A stretch of DNA of 64,000 nt from the NCBI GenBank assembly GCA_029990175.1, contig JARKIP010000005.1, positions 32,001,501 through 32,065,500 of the forward strand. Reading direction: 5' to 3'. The translations under genes were made by a program, and so were the position numbers. Of this stretch, positions 22,919-33,649 are shown piece after piece. Within the stretch, counting starts at the first letter, position 1; each line of letters opens with the position of its first letter. The notes beneath the pieces are model-generated. The model saw nothing but the letters and a program-made list of their open reading frames with translations. It did no database searches and was not told where the DNA came from. Source of the stretch: Petunia secreta. Taxonomy: Eukaryota; Streptophyta; Magnoliopsida; Solanales; Solanaceae.

Positions 22919-23410
22919 TGATGTAGGAAATCAAACGCGGAAAAATAAAAGATAAAAGCGAGACGTAACTCGTGAGATAATCTCAAGTAGCAACGGAGAA
23001 CTTGTTCCGTTACACCCCGAGAGAATGACAAGAACACCTACACTAGGCAACTACCCTCGAGCTAACGTGAGCACGCAAGTAGAATGATCGGGGGGGATTG
23101 GAATTCATCTAGATCCGCTAGAGGAAGAACAAGTCCCATCAAGGTTTCATTCATTCAATCAAAGAGTTCAACTCTCAACACAAGTGTTTGTTTAATCATC
23201 AAAGTTAGCTAATGAAAATAATAAGACAACTAGCTATTTATAGGTGTAGTTAGACACCCTTTGAAAGGTCTAAAATGCCCACACTTAGGCTTAGGAATTA
23301 AAGGACCACGTAGGGTCAAAATAGTGATAACATAGCTAGAAATCTCGTGCTTCAGCATCCCGGGCGGAGCGCCCAAGATTGGAGGCGGAGCGCCCGGATT
23401 TGTGCATTTT
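22919..23410 (-). repeat. Element F 3' LTR, distal part
   Basis: Starts TGATGTAGG. It includes a minus-strand TATA at 23235-23242 and two GGCGGAGCGCC palindromes (23362-23395). It is interrupted by element E; the total LTR is about 746 bp. Confidence 0.85.
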
Positions 23411-24196
23411 TGATGCAGAGCAAATCGTGCCAAGATACTTTCCAACACTTTCCAACATGTGCCAAGCTTGGAAGATACAAAGGACTTGAAGTCAAGGGCT
23501 TTGGAAGTGTTCTGGATGGTTTCAACATTAGGCTCCACGCCTAAGGAGGAGGAAGAAGGCCCAGCACAGCTAGGCGCCCCGCCTAGCCCAGGCGCCCCGC
23601 CTAGGAAGCTTACTGCCTAAGAATGGCATTGCACCCAGGCGCCCCGCCTGCCTAGGCGCCCCAGCCCAGGCGCCCGCCTAGCCCAGGCGCCCCGCCTAGC
23701 TCCAGGCGCCCCGCCTGGCTTCAGCATATTCCAGGCGCCTCTCCCAGCCCCAGGCGCCCCTCCTAGCTGCTGAACTTATGGTTCTTTTACTGTTTTGCCC
23801 TGCGTGGCTTATTTGTTGAACCTTATTAAGTAAGGGTAGTTACGTCTTATGTAAGCTTGGGAAAACACTATAAATATCCAAGCCTAGCTTATTTTACACT
23901 TAGTTTTATGTTGAATGATGAATTGAATATTGTAAAGAGTGGATTCTCTTTGGGTTTATGAAAACCAACCTTAGTTGGGACTTGTTACTTCTAGTGGATT
24001 CTAGTTGCCTAACAACCCCGCCCCGATCATTCTATTTGCGAGCTCCAGGTGTGGCTCGAGGGTAGTTGCATAGCGTAGGTGTTCTTGTCCTTCTCTCGGG
24101 GTGTAACGGAACAAGTTCTCCGTTGCTACTTGGGATTAGAGATCGAGTTACGTCTCGTTCTTTATCTTTTTATCTTTCCGCGTTTTCCCTGCATCA
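23411..24196 (+). repeat. Element E 5' LTR
   Basis: 786 bp, TGATGCAGAG...CCTGCATCA. The AGGCGCCCCGCCT cluster is at 23571-23766 and the TATA at 23879-23886. Confidence 0.93.
23879..23886 (+). promoter_or_regulatory. Element E LTR TATA box
   Basis: TATAAATA about 110 bases downstream of the palindrome cluster; the 3' LTR copy is at 29589-29596. Confidence 0.62.
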
Positions 24197-24199
24197 GTT

Positions 24200-24211
24200 T
24201 GGTATCAGAGC
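24200..24211 (+). other. Element E primer-binding site (tRNA-iMet)
   Basis: TGGTATCAGAGC three bases after the LTR, followed by the conserved stem-loop at 24217-24243. Confidence 0.93.
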
Positions 24212-25437
24212 AAGGCTCGGGTTTTGTTTCTACAAACCCCCGACCCTTGGTTCTTCGTGCCTAGTATCTATCTTTTAGTTTTCTTGTTGTTGAAGTTATT
24301 GAAAGAAGAAAATTACAAAAAAAATTGAAAAATTGAAAAATCCAAAAATTTGGTGTATCTTGTTGGTTTGGATGATTTATGATATGGGTGTTATAGATTC
24401 TTGATCGTGAACGAATTCCCGTTACTTGGATACCAAAATTGTTTGGATTGGTGGAGTTTGAAAATTTGAAACCCCAAAACCCCTTAAACCCTTGATGAAC
24501 TTGTTCTTGATGATTTTGGCTTGATTCTTGGGTTGGATTGATGCTTGATTGAAATTTGTTATTGGGGATTGAACTTCATTGAAAGACAAACGATTTGATA
24601 CCAAATTTGTGGGATTTGAGTATGGATAACACCAAGTTTGATGAATCACAATCCATTTTGAAAACCCTTTGAAAAACCCCCTTGTTCTTGAGTTCTTGAC
24701 ATTGAATCTTGAAATTGATTATTTGTTTGGATGTTAATGTGATTGGGGTTTGTTAAGGAAGATCAAAATCAACTTTGGGTATCATTGGATTGTGAAAACA
24801 AGTTGAAAACAACGGATTTGGAGCTTGAAAATCGACTTGAAACGAGTTTGGAACGAGTTGGAAAAGGCCCCAGGCCAGGCGCCCCGCCTAAGCCAGGCGC
24901 CCCGCCTGACTTGGCTACTGCCTAAGTCCCAGGCGCCCCGCCTAGACCCAGGCGCCCCGCCTGGAACACTGCACAGTTGGGCGCCCCCTCCTGAGTTCAG
25001 GCGCCCCTCCTGAGAGCTGAAAGTGTTGTTTCGGGTAGATTTTCATAGGCATTTCCCTTTGTTTGATTGCGTTAATTCCGGTTAGTGCTATTAGAGTATA
25101 ATCCTACTCGATTAGTACTAATCACTTTGAGCTATTAGGATCATCGTGCCTAGAAAGGAGACTAGAATTCAAAGAAGATCCGTAGCATCTTTTGGTTCAA
25201 GTCCTCACTTCAAATTGCTTAGCGTTCATCGAGTCATATTAACTCCACTCGCCCCGGAGTGCAATTGGCTCGTGAATAGTTTGGTTGGGTTGAGGATTGA
25301 TAGTCAACTACTTGAAGCTTTTTGTAACAAGTCCGAGTGAAATATCCACCACCACCCCCAAAAGAGTGATCCGAGTGAACTCAAGTGAGGGAGTGAGTGA
25401 GGTCTTTTACTAACGTTTGTTGCTTCTTGTAGGTACA
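24212..25437 (+). other. Element E 5' leader
   Basis: 1.2 kb of untranslated leader, A-rich near the PBS, with a palindrome cluster at 24877-25014. It ends CTAAC...TTCTTGTAG|GTACA before the ATG, which resembles a plant branch point and 3' splice site. No coding region is supported. Confidence 0.68.
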
Positions 25438-28400
25438 ATGGCTAATGATGGAGATGATCCTATGAAGCATTTCATGGCCACCATTATGGCTAAATTGGAG
25501 GATATCTCATTGAGACTTGAAACCGTCGAAAGGAATCAAGTTGAGACCGGTGAAAGGAGGACCCCGAGTGTCCAAATTGAATCCGGAGAGGGCACGAGTC
25601 ATAGCACTCCTATGACTCCCGGACACTTTGTTGAGCTAAACAAGAGGTATGAACAAAGCAAAGTTGAAGCTCTACGAGAGCGTGGGTTGGGCAATCCCCA
25701 AAATGAGAGCAATCCTCTCAACTTGGGCAATCCCCAAGGAAATGCTCCACTTCGAAGACCCGTTAGGTTTGTCCCACCTCTTGAGCAAGTTGTTGAGGCT
25801 CAAGAAGAGGAGGAAGCCGAGTATGGAGATGAAGCCTATGGGTATGATGCTCATTATCAACCTAGGAGGCCAATGAATTGGGGTCGAAATGTGGATCGGG
25901 GTAGAGGCCGAGGTCGAGGGCCACCCATGAGATTTGATGGAAGGAATGCTAGGAGAGAATATGTTGCTCATGATGACCACTATGGAGGCCGACCGGAGCC
26001 TAACTATGGGGTGCGTGACAACAACAACAATCTCAATAGTGTGAAGCTTAATCTTCCATCCTTTAAGGGAGCTTGTGATCCGGAGGCATATATGGAATGG
26101 GTTCTACTTATGGAAAGAGTGTTTGACACAAATGAGATGACCGATGAGAAGAAAGGTACTTATGCTATTTCATCCTTTGAGTCTTATGCTTCTACTTGGT
26201 GGGAATCCATAAAGAGAACAAGAAGAAGAGCGGGTGTGCATGTAAATGTGACATGGAATGAATTGAAGGACCTCATGAATACCAAGTATGTGACTCCTAG
26301 ATATCGGCAAGAGCAACTCAAGAAGCTCTATGATCTAAAACAAGGTGTCAAGACGGTTCATGAGTACTATGATGAGTTTGAGAAGACCCGATTGGCCTTA
26401 GATATGGAGACCGAGGATGAAGAGCAAGCCATGATCCGTTTCAAAAATGGCTTGAGCTATGGTATAGCTTCTCAATTGAGGTTGCATTCTTACCCTTCAC
26501 TTCAAGATCTATTGGAAGCCGCTATTGAAGCCGAGCAATGGCTTAAGGGAGAAAAGTCCACCCGTTACAAGAGTAGCACTCCTACTCCCGTGAACCAAGC
26601 AAGAGAGTGGAAGACTCCAAATGCAAGCTTTCCAAATGCCAATGCTAGCAAAGAAGTGAAGAAGCCATATGAGAAGACTACTCCACCTTTGGAAGGTACT
26701 TCTAAAACTCGCTTGAGTAATCCTATTTCTACTTCTACTCAATGTTATAAGTGCAAGGGCTATGGGCATATTGCTAAAGAATGCTCCACAAAACGAAACA
26801 TGGTTGTGGTTGGCAATTTAGTGTATGAACAAGAAAGTGAGTCCGAAAATGGAGAAGTAGAGGGGGATGAGGAAGTTGATTGTGAGGAGGCCATAGAAGA
26901 GGATGATGGCCCTCAAATGTTCTTGGTGGTTAGGAGAAGCTTGAGTACCATTGTTATGGAGGAGGAGGTGGAAAATGATCAAAGGGAAAACCTCTTTCAT
27001 GCTAGGTGCCGAGTGATGGGCCAAGTATGTTCAATGGTTGTTGATTCGGGGAGTTGTACCAACATAGTGAGCCAAACCTTGGTTTCCCAATTGAAGTTAC
27101 CCACTCTTAAGCATCCAAAACCATATCGTTTACAATGGCTTAGCGAGTGTGGTGAACTAAAGGTGGTGAAACAAGCGTTGATTGAGTTTAACATTGGGAG
27201 CTATAAGGATAAGATCATGTTTGATGTGGTCCCGATGCAAGCATGCCATTTATTATTTGGGAGACCATGGCAACATGATAGGTGTGTAGTGCATGATGGC
27301 CGGACCAACTCCTATACGGTCAAGCAAGATGGGAGAAAGTATGTGCTTAGACCTTTGACTCCAAGGCAAGTGAGGGAAGACTACAAACGAATGAAGGAGT
27401 TGAGGGAAGTGGCTAAAGCAAAGTCACCCATTGAACTTGAACCCGAGGCAAACAATCTTATTGTTTTGCCAATGCATGATGAAAATGAGAGTCACTCCAC
27501 TTCAAATGAGAGAGAAAAGATAGAGAGAAGTGAGGGAGTGACCGGTGACAATCCAAGAGAGGAAAAAGGAGAGGCTTTGAGGAGTGATGTGAGGGGATTG
27601 TCACCACAAACTACACTTGACCATGAGGTAAAATTGAGAGAGATGAGAGGTGAGGAAGGAAAAATTGAGAGTGAGAGCACCCATTATTCTAACCCTTCTT
27701 TATCTTCTATCTTTTCTTGTGAAAGTTCTTGTGTAGGTACATTGAACGACAAGTCATTGGAGCCTCAATGTGAGCTTCATGAAGGAGAAGTTGCATATGA
27801 CACTTCAAACCTTGTGAGTGATCAAGGGAGTACTACAAATGTAAGTGTTGCTTCACCTTTTCATGAACCTACTAGCTACTTGTCTTGTAATGACTCAACA
27901 CTAGTTGGAGCTTGTGATGCATCTAGTGAATATGCCACTAGTGAAGAGTCTAGTTGTCAACTTGTGTGTGCTTGTGAAACACTAGTTGGAAGGGATTTTA
28001 TGCCACATCATGATGTGAGCTCATTGTTCATTGAACCCTTCCCTAGTGTAGATTTGATAGTTGACCATGATTGTGACCTTTGCTATGACACACCACCAAC
28101 CTTTGACATAGGGAAAGATGAGGTAGTTGACCATTCCCTAATTGATATGCTTCTATTTGGTGGACCAATGTGTTGTGGTAAGGATGGTCTTGACCTTGAG
28201 GAGTCCAAATTGCATGAATTCGACAAGGTTGTCTATGATGACTCCTCAAGTGAACCTAGTCTCGATAATTCGTCTATGCTTAATCATGATATTGAGATGC
28301 ATGCTTTTATATTTCCATTGTGTGACGATAATCTCATTCGTGGTAGCGACTTGAATCGGGCTAGGATGGGTGGTCAAATGGAACCCCCATGGTGTGAAGG

Positions 28401-29199
28401 ATTTGATTCCTTAGGCAACCACTTGTTTGAGAATTTGAGTGAGGTGGATGGTTCTTTGAGTGACCCTACTATTGCTAGTTGGGGTTATGATGAAGAAGAA
28501 TCTATCATCAATGCCTTCCTTGAGAGCTTGTCTTTTGGGAAGGGTTGCTTAGGTGATGAAATTGGAGGTGAAAGGGAATCCCTTGGTGTGAATAAGTATG
28601 CTCTAAAGAAGGGGAGTGGAGTACTTGATGTTACTTGCATGATGGGTTACTTGACTCACTCCACTCCACATGTTGATCACACTTCGAGGATAGATTGGTT
28701 TGTTGATCTTGAGCTTAAGGTTCAAGGGGAATTTGAAAGCTTGATCTTGCATTTTTCATATCCCCATGGCTTATTTGATCACTATTGTGTTAGGTGCATG
28801 ATGATTTTTAACCAAGTACTTATTGTTCTCTTTGGAGACTTGATATTTGTGCTTTTAATTGATGCTTGGTTATATCACAAGAGTGTGTTTTCCACACTTC
28901 TTGCACTAACCTACTTTCAAAGTAGGAGTTCTTGTGTTTGCTTGACGTTGCTTGTAGGTTCTAAGCTCCATGATAAAGCAAGGGAGATCTTGGAAGAGAC
29001 CTATGTCAAGGTGACGATCAAGATTTACAAAGGAGGAGAGCATTGGGCACCCCTAAGAGATGATGCCATGAACATGAATGCATTGATTTCGAGGACGAAA
29101 TCTCTTCAAGAAGGGGAGGATGATGCAGAGCAAATCGTGCCAAGATACTTTCCAACACTTTCCAACATGTGCCAAGCTTGGAAGATACAAAGGACTTGA
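25438..29199 (+). CDS. Element E Gag-protease-novel domain polyprotein (1253 aa), no RT or integrase
   Basis: Starts at the ATG at 25438 after TAG|GTACA. Residues 1-110: coiled-coil-like Gag N-terminus and two LGNPQ repeats. About 140-165: RG-rich linker. About 200-370: capsid (STWWESIKRTRRR). Zinc knuckle C436, C439, H444, C449. Protease with D-S-G at about 536-538 and GRPWQ. From about 690 a novel acidic region replaces Pol (PHHDVSSLF, CYDTPPTFDIGKDEV, EPPWCEGFDS, KKGSGVLDVTC). One LILH...IDAWLYHKSVFS module follows, then a tail resembling the end of integrase (LEETYVKVTIK...ISRTKSLQEGEDDA). The stop lies 79 bases inside the 3' LTR. Gag and protease could assemble and process particles, while RT and integrase would have to come from a partner. 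The novel region has no recognised function. Confidence 0.88.
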   Translation: MANDGDDPMKHFMATIMAKLEDISLRLETVERNQVETGERRTPSVQIESGEGTSHSTPMTPGHFVELNKRYEQSKVEALRERGLGNPQNESNPLNLGNPQGNAPLRRPVRFVPPLEQVVEAQEEEEAEYGDEAYGYDAHYQPRRPMNWGRNVDRGRGRGRGPPMRFDGRNARREYVAHDDHYGGRPEPNYGVRDNNNNLNSVKLNLPSFKGACDPEAYMEWVLLMERVFDTNEMTDEKKGTYAISSFESYASTWWESIKRTRRRAGVHVNVTWNELKDLMNTKYVTPRYRQEQLKKLYDLKQGVKTVHEYYDEFEKTRLALDMETEDEEQAMIRFKNGLSYGIASQLRLHSYPSLQDLLEAAIEAEQWLKGEKSTRYKSSTPTPVNQAREWKTPNASFPNANASKEVKKPYEKTTPPLEGTSKTRLSNPISTSTQCYKCKGYGHIAKECSTKRNMVVVGNLVYEQESESENGEVEGDEEVDCEEAIEEDDGPQMFLVVRRSLSTIVMEEEVENDQRENLFHARCRVMGQVCSMVVDSGSCTNIVSQTLVSQLKLPTLKHPKPYRLQWLSECGELKVVKQALIEFNIGSYKDKIMFDVVPMQACHLLFGRPWQHDRCVVHDGRTNSYTVKQDGRKYVLRPLTPRQVREDYKRMKELREVAKAKSPIELEPEANNLIVLPMHDENESHSTSNEREKIERSEGVTGDNPREEKGEALRSDVRGLSPQTTLDHEVKLREMRGEEGKIESESTHYSNPSLSSIFSCESSCVGTLNDKSLEPQCELHEGEVAYDTSNLVSDQGSTTNVSVASPFHEPTSYLSCNDSTLVGACDASSEYATSEESSCQLVCACETLVGRDFMPHHDVSSLFIEPFPSVDLIVDHDCDLCYDTPPTFDIGKDEVVDHSLIDMLLFGGPMCCGKDGLDLEESKLHEFDKVVYDDSSSEPSLDNSSMLNHDIEMHAFIFPLCDDNLIRGSDLNRARMGGQMEPPWCEGFDSLGNHLFENLSEVDGSLSDPTIASWGYDEEESIINAFLESLSFGKGCLGDEIGGERESLGVNKYALKKGSGVLDVTCMMGYLTHSTPHVDHTSRIDWFVDLELKVQGEFESLILHFSYPHGLFDHYCVRCMMIFNQVLIVLFGDLIFVLLIDAWLYHKSVFSTLLALTYFQSRSSCVCLTLLVGSKLHDKAREILEETYVKVTIKIYKGGEHWAPLRDDAMNMNALISRTKSLQEGEDDAEQIVPRYFPTLSNMCQAWKIQRT
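29108..29120 (+). other. Element E polypurine tract
   Basis: AAGAAGGGGAGGA abutting the 3' LTR. Confidence 0.9.
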
Positions 29200-29906
29200 A
29201 GTCAAGGGCTTTGGAAGTGTTCTGGATGGTTTCAACATTAGGCTCCACGCCTAAGGAGGAGGAAGAAGGCCCAGCACAGCTAGGCGCCCCGCCTAGCCCA
29301 GGCGCCCCGCCTAGGAAGCTTACTGCCTAAGAATGGCATTGCACCCAGGCGCCCCGCCTGCCTAGGCGCCCCAGCCCAGGCGCCCGCCTAGCCCAGGCGC
29401 CCCGCCTAGCTCCAGGCGCCCCGCCTGGCTTCAGCATATTCCAGGCGCCTCTCCCAGCCCCAGGCGCCCCTCCTAGCTGCTGAACTTATGGTTCTTTTAC
29501 TGTTTTGCCCTGCGTGGCTTATTTGTTGAACCTTATTAAGTAAGGGTAGTTACGTCTTATGTAAGCTTGGGAAAACACTATAAATATCCAAGCCTAGCTT
29601 ATTTTACACTTAGTTTTATGTTGAATGATGAATTGAATATTGTAAAGAGTGGATTCTCTTTGGGTTTATGAAAACCAACCTTAGTTGGGACTTGTTACTT
29701 CTAGTGGATTCTAGTTGCCTAACAACCCCGCCCCGATCATTCTATTTGCGAGCTCCAGGTGTGGCTCGAGGGTAGTTGCATAGCGTAGGTGTTCTTGTCC
29801 TTCTCTCGGGGTGTAACGGAACAAGTTCTCCGTTGCTACTTGGGATTAGAGATCGAGTTACGTCTCGTTCTTTATCTTTTTATCTTTCCGCGTTTTCCCT
29901 GCATCA
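29121..29906 (+). repeat. Element E 3' LTR
   Basis: 786 bp and identical to the 5' LTR as far as I can read. Palindrome cluster at 29281-29476. Confidence 0.93.
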
Positions 29907-29911
29907 ATTTT

Positions 29912-30165
29912 TGGGCAGTTGGGTTGGCTGGGCGGTGCGCCTGGAATTGGGGCGGTCCGCCTGGCCCCTTTGATCTCTGGGCGGAGGCGCCTAAGGTGCA
30001 GGCCGGGCGCCTGGTTCGCTGGGCTGCTCCCCTTGCACTTTGAGCACCCGGAATGGCTTCCAAACGCTTCCTTCTTCTAGTCCCTTCCTCACCAAGTGTA
30101 GGTGTACTCCTTGGACCTCCCTAGCTTGGCTCCGAGTGAAGGGTCTCGTGGTTTTCCCGGCATCA
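29912..30165 (-). repeat. Element F 3' LTR, PPT-proximal part
   Basis: Resumes after E's target duplication ATTTT and ends CCGGCATCA. It contains further palindromes (29926-30014) and encodes the last residues of F's polyprotein, including RPFTRSQA. Confidence 0.85.
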
Positions 30166-33100
30166 TCCTCCCCATCTTGAGAAGATTTCGTCCTCAAAAT
30201 CAATGCATTCACGTACATGGCATCATCTCTTCGGGGTGCCCAATGCTCTCCTCCCTTGTAACCTTTGATCGTCACTTTGACATAGGTTTCTTCCAAGGTC
30301 TCCTTTCCCTTAACATGGAGCTTAGAACCTACAAGCAACGACAAGCAAATACAAGATTTCCTACTTTGAAAGTAGGTTAGTGCAAGAAGTGTGGAAAACA
30401 CACTCTTGTGATATAACCAAGCATCAATGTTAAGAACAAATACCAAATCTCCAATGAGATCATCAAGTGCTTAATTCAATGAGAATGTGCATGCAACACA
30501 ATAAGGAGCAAATAGGTCATGGGAACATGGAAAATGCAAGATCAAACTATCAAACTCCCCTTGAACCTTAAGCTCAAGATCAACAAACCAATCCCTCCTC
30601 AAAGTGTGATCAACATGTGGAGTGGAGTGAGTCAAATAGCCCATCATGCAAGTAACATCAAGTACTCCACTCCCCTTCTTTAGAGCACACTTACTCACAC
30701 CAAGGGATTCCCTTTCACCTCCCATTCCTTGACTTAAGCAACCCGTCTCAAAAGACAAACCATCAAGAAAGGTATTGATAATGGCCTCTTCTTCATCATA
30801 ACCCAAACAAGCAATAGTAGGGTCACTCAAAGAGTCATTTACCTCATTCAAATTCTCACACAAGGGGTTGCCTAAGGGGTCAAACCCTTCACACCATGGA
30901 GGTTCCATTTTACTACTCACCCTAGTCCGATACAAGTCAGTACTACCAATGAGATTATCTTCAAACAATGGAAATGTAAAAACATGCATCTCAACATCAT
31001 GATCAAGCATAGACAAGTTATCAAGACTAGGTTCACTAGAGGAGTCATCATAGACAACTTTGTCCAATTCATGCAATTTGGACTCCTCATTGCCACTAAC
31101 ATCCTCACCACAACACATAGACCCACCAAATAGAAACATATCAACAAGGGTATGATCAACTATCTCATCTACCCCTTCATCAAAGATTGGCGGTGTGTCA
31201 TAGCAAATGTCACAACCTTTGTCGACTACCAAGTCTACACTAGTGAGAGATTCATTGAACAATGAGCTCACATCATGATGTGGCTTAACAAGGCTCTCCA
31301 CTAATGTTATACAACCACACACAAGTTGACTTTTAGACTCTCCACTAGTGGCACATTCACTAGATGCAACACAAGCACCAACTAATGTTGAATCATCACA
31401 AGACAAATAGCTAATAGGCTCATGAAAAGGTGGAGCAACACTTACGTTTGTAGTACTTCCTTGATCACTCTCAAGGCTTGAAGTGTCATGTGTAACCCCT
31501 TCTTCATGAAGCTCACATTGAAAGTTTTCTTCCTCTTGGCTCTTCTTCCAAGCACATGGTTGAGGCTCCAATGGCTTGTCTTCATTTGTACCTACACAAG
31601 AACTAACACAAGAAAGAGTAGAAGATGAAGAATTGTTAGAACAATGGGTCCTCTCACTCTCAATTTTTCTTTCCTCACCTCTCTTCTCTCTCAATTTTAC
31701 CTCATGGTCAAGTGTAGTTGGTGGTGACAATCCACTCACATCACTCCTCAATTCCTCTCCTTTTTCCTCTCTTAGATTGTCACAGGTCACTTCCTCACTT
31801 CTCTCTATCTTTTCTCTCTCATTTGAAGTGGAGTGACTCTCATTTTCATCATGCTTTGGCAAGACAACAAGATTGCTTGCCTCGGATTCGAGTACAATGG
31901 GCGACTTGGTTTTAGCCGCTTTCCTCAACTCCCTCATCCGATTGTAGTCATCACTCACTTGTTTGGGAGTTAGGGGCTTCAACACAAATTTTCTTCCTTC
32001 ATGTTGGAGCGTGTAAGTGTTGACACGCCCGTCATGAACCGCTTGTCGATCAAATTGCCAAGGCCTTCCAAAGAGAAGGTGGCAAGCTTGCATGGGCACA
32101 ACGTCGAACAAGTGTTCATCAACATAACTACCCATTTTGAACTTGATCATTGCTTGCTTCACTACCTTTAGCTCCCCATATTCACTAAGCCATTGCAATC
32201 GATATGGCTTGGGATGCTTCACGGTAGGTAACTTCAATTGGGTTATAAGAGATTGACTCACAACATTAGCACAACTCCCGGAGTCAATGATCATAGAGCA
32301 TACAACACCCTTAACACGACACCTAGCATGGTATAGGTTTTCTCTTTGCAAGGTTTCACCATCTTCCACAATCATAGCTCCTAAGCTCCTCCTCATAACT
32401 AGAAAAGTATGAGGCTCCTCATCCTCCACCGTGTCATCTAGATCATCCTCCTCTACTCCCTCATCTCCCTCTACTCCCTCTACTCCCTCATCTTCCGATT
32501 CACTCTCTTTCTCATATGCATCATTACCAACAACAATCATGGTCCTCTTCGTAGGACATTCCCTAGCAAAGTGCCCATAGCCCTTGCACTTGTGGCATTG
32601 CATGGAAGAAGAAGTAGGAGCATGTAATTGAGTTTTAGAGTTACCTCCCACATTAGGTGTGTTCTTCTCATACGGCTTTTTCACATCCTTGGTAGCATTT
32701 GCACCACTTGTTCAACTTGCACTTGGGAACCTTGCATTTGTAGTAGGAGGCTTCCAATCCTTTGGTTTGCTTGTTGGAGTAGTAGTGCTACTCTTGTAGC
32801 GAAGGGATTTCTCCTCTTTGAGCTATTTCTCGGCCTCAACCGCATCTTCACATAGCTTGTAATGATCATCATATTTGTGGAACTTCAATTGTGAAGCTAT
32901 GTCTCGGTTCAAGCCCCCTTTGAAACGGATCATGGCCGTCTCATTGTCTTCATCATCTAAGTCAAGGATCATTCGGATTTGCTCAAATTCATTGAAGTAT
33001 TCACCAACCGATTTGTAACCTTGCTTCAACTCATAGAGACGCCTTTGTTGTTCAACCCGGTATTGGTTAGTCAAGTATTTCTCATCCATCACACGGATCA

Positions 33101-33649
33101 ACTCTTCCCAAGTAAGATTAATAGCCATACCCGTCCTCCTTCTATTCCTCTTCACCGACTCCCACCAAGTAGAAGCAAAGGATTCAAAGGAGGATATTGC
33201 ATACTTGGTCTTCTTCACTTCGGGCATATCATTGGTGTCAATGATACGCTCCATAGCCAATTTCCAATCAATGTACTCCACCGGATCACTACTTCCTTTG
33301 AAAGAAGGAATAGTGAGCTTCACATTATTAAGGTTGTTGTTGTTGTCACGACCCCCTTGGAATGGCTCCGGTTGGCCTCCATAGTGATCATCATAAGCAA
33401 CATAGTCCCTCCTAGCATTCCTCCCTCCATATCCTAAGGGTGGCCCTCGACCTCGGCCTCTACCCCGATCCATATTTCGACCCCAATTCATACCTCGCCG
33501 TGGTTGAAAGTGATCATCATACTCATAAGCCTCATCAACATACTCGGCTTCCTCCATTTCTTGAGCTTCAACGGGTTGCTCAAGAACTTGGACATTGCGG
33601 ATGGGTCTTGGGAGTGGAATGTTTCCTTGGGGGTGGTCTAAAATACGGG
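29991..33649 (-). pseudogene. Element F Gag-protease-novel ORF, three in-frame stops, 5' end cut by G
   Basis: One frame carries three stops: TAG at 32823-32825 (siblings have Trp, EKWLKEEK), TGA at 32712-32714 and TAA at 30471-30473 (siblings have Gln). It encodes the Gag RG-linker and capsid (STWWESVKRNRRR), zinc knuckle CHKCKGYGHFAREC, protease D-S-G (CSMIIDSGSCANVVS) and the acidic region (PHHDVSSLF, CYDTPPIFDEGVDEI, EPPWCEGFDP). It ends with one LILH...IDAWLYHKSVFS module and a C-terminal tail inside the LTR (RPFTRSQA). RT and integrase are absent, as in E. The Gag start is missing because G inserted at 33650. The architecture matches E closely; the decay is of the C-to-T type. Confidence 0.83.
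30166..30178 (-). other. Element F polypurine tract (one-base variant)
   Basis: TCCTCCCCATCTT on the plus strand, so the minus-strand tract is AAGATGGGGAGGA. It is interrupted by one T compared with the other elements. Confidence 0.85.

Larger units (their letters stand above)
23411..29906 (+). mobile_element. Element E: intact non-autonomous Gag-protease-novel ORF retrotransposon
   Basis: Plus-strand element of 6.5 kb inserted in F's 3' LTR with TSD ATTTT (23406-23410 and 29907-29911). Its 786-bp LTRs appear identical. It carries PBS, leader, one uninterrupted 1253-codon frame and PPT, but no RT, RNase H or integrase. A recent insertion with an open frame makes it the best reference copy of this architecture. 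Confidence 0.94.
22919..33649 (-). mobile_element. Element F: non-autonomous Gag-protease-novel ORF retrotransposon (partial)
   Basis: Minus-strand element whose 3' LTR begins at 22919 inside A's 5' LTR; the bases before it, GTGGG, are the expected TSD. Element E splits the 3' LTR. The internal region runs from the PPT at 30166 to 33649, where element G cuts into gag. F's gag start, leader, PBS and 5' LTR lie beyond the window. The single frame carries three in-frame stops. Confidence 0.85.

Noticed and set aside
22919..23410. Possible solo LTR next to element E
   Set aside because: The other half follows E's TSD at 29912-30165 and abuts a PPT, so it is F's 3' LTR split by E.
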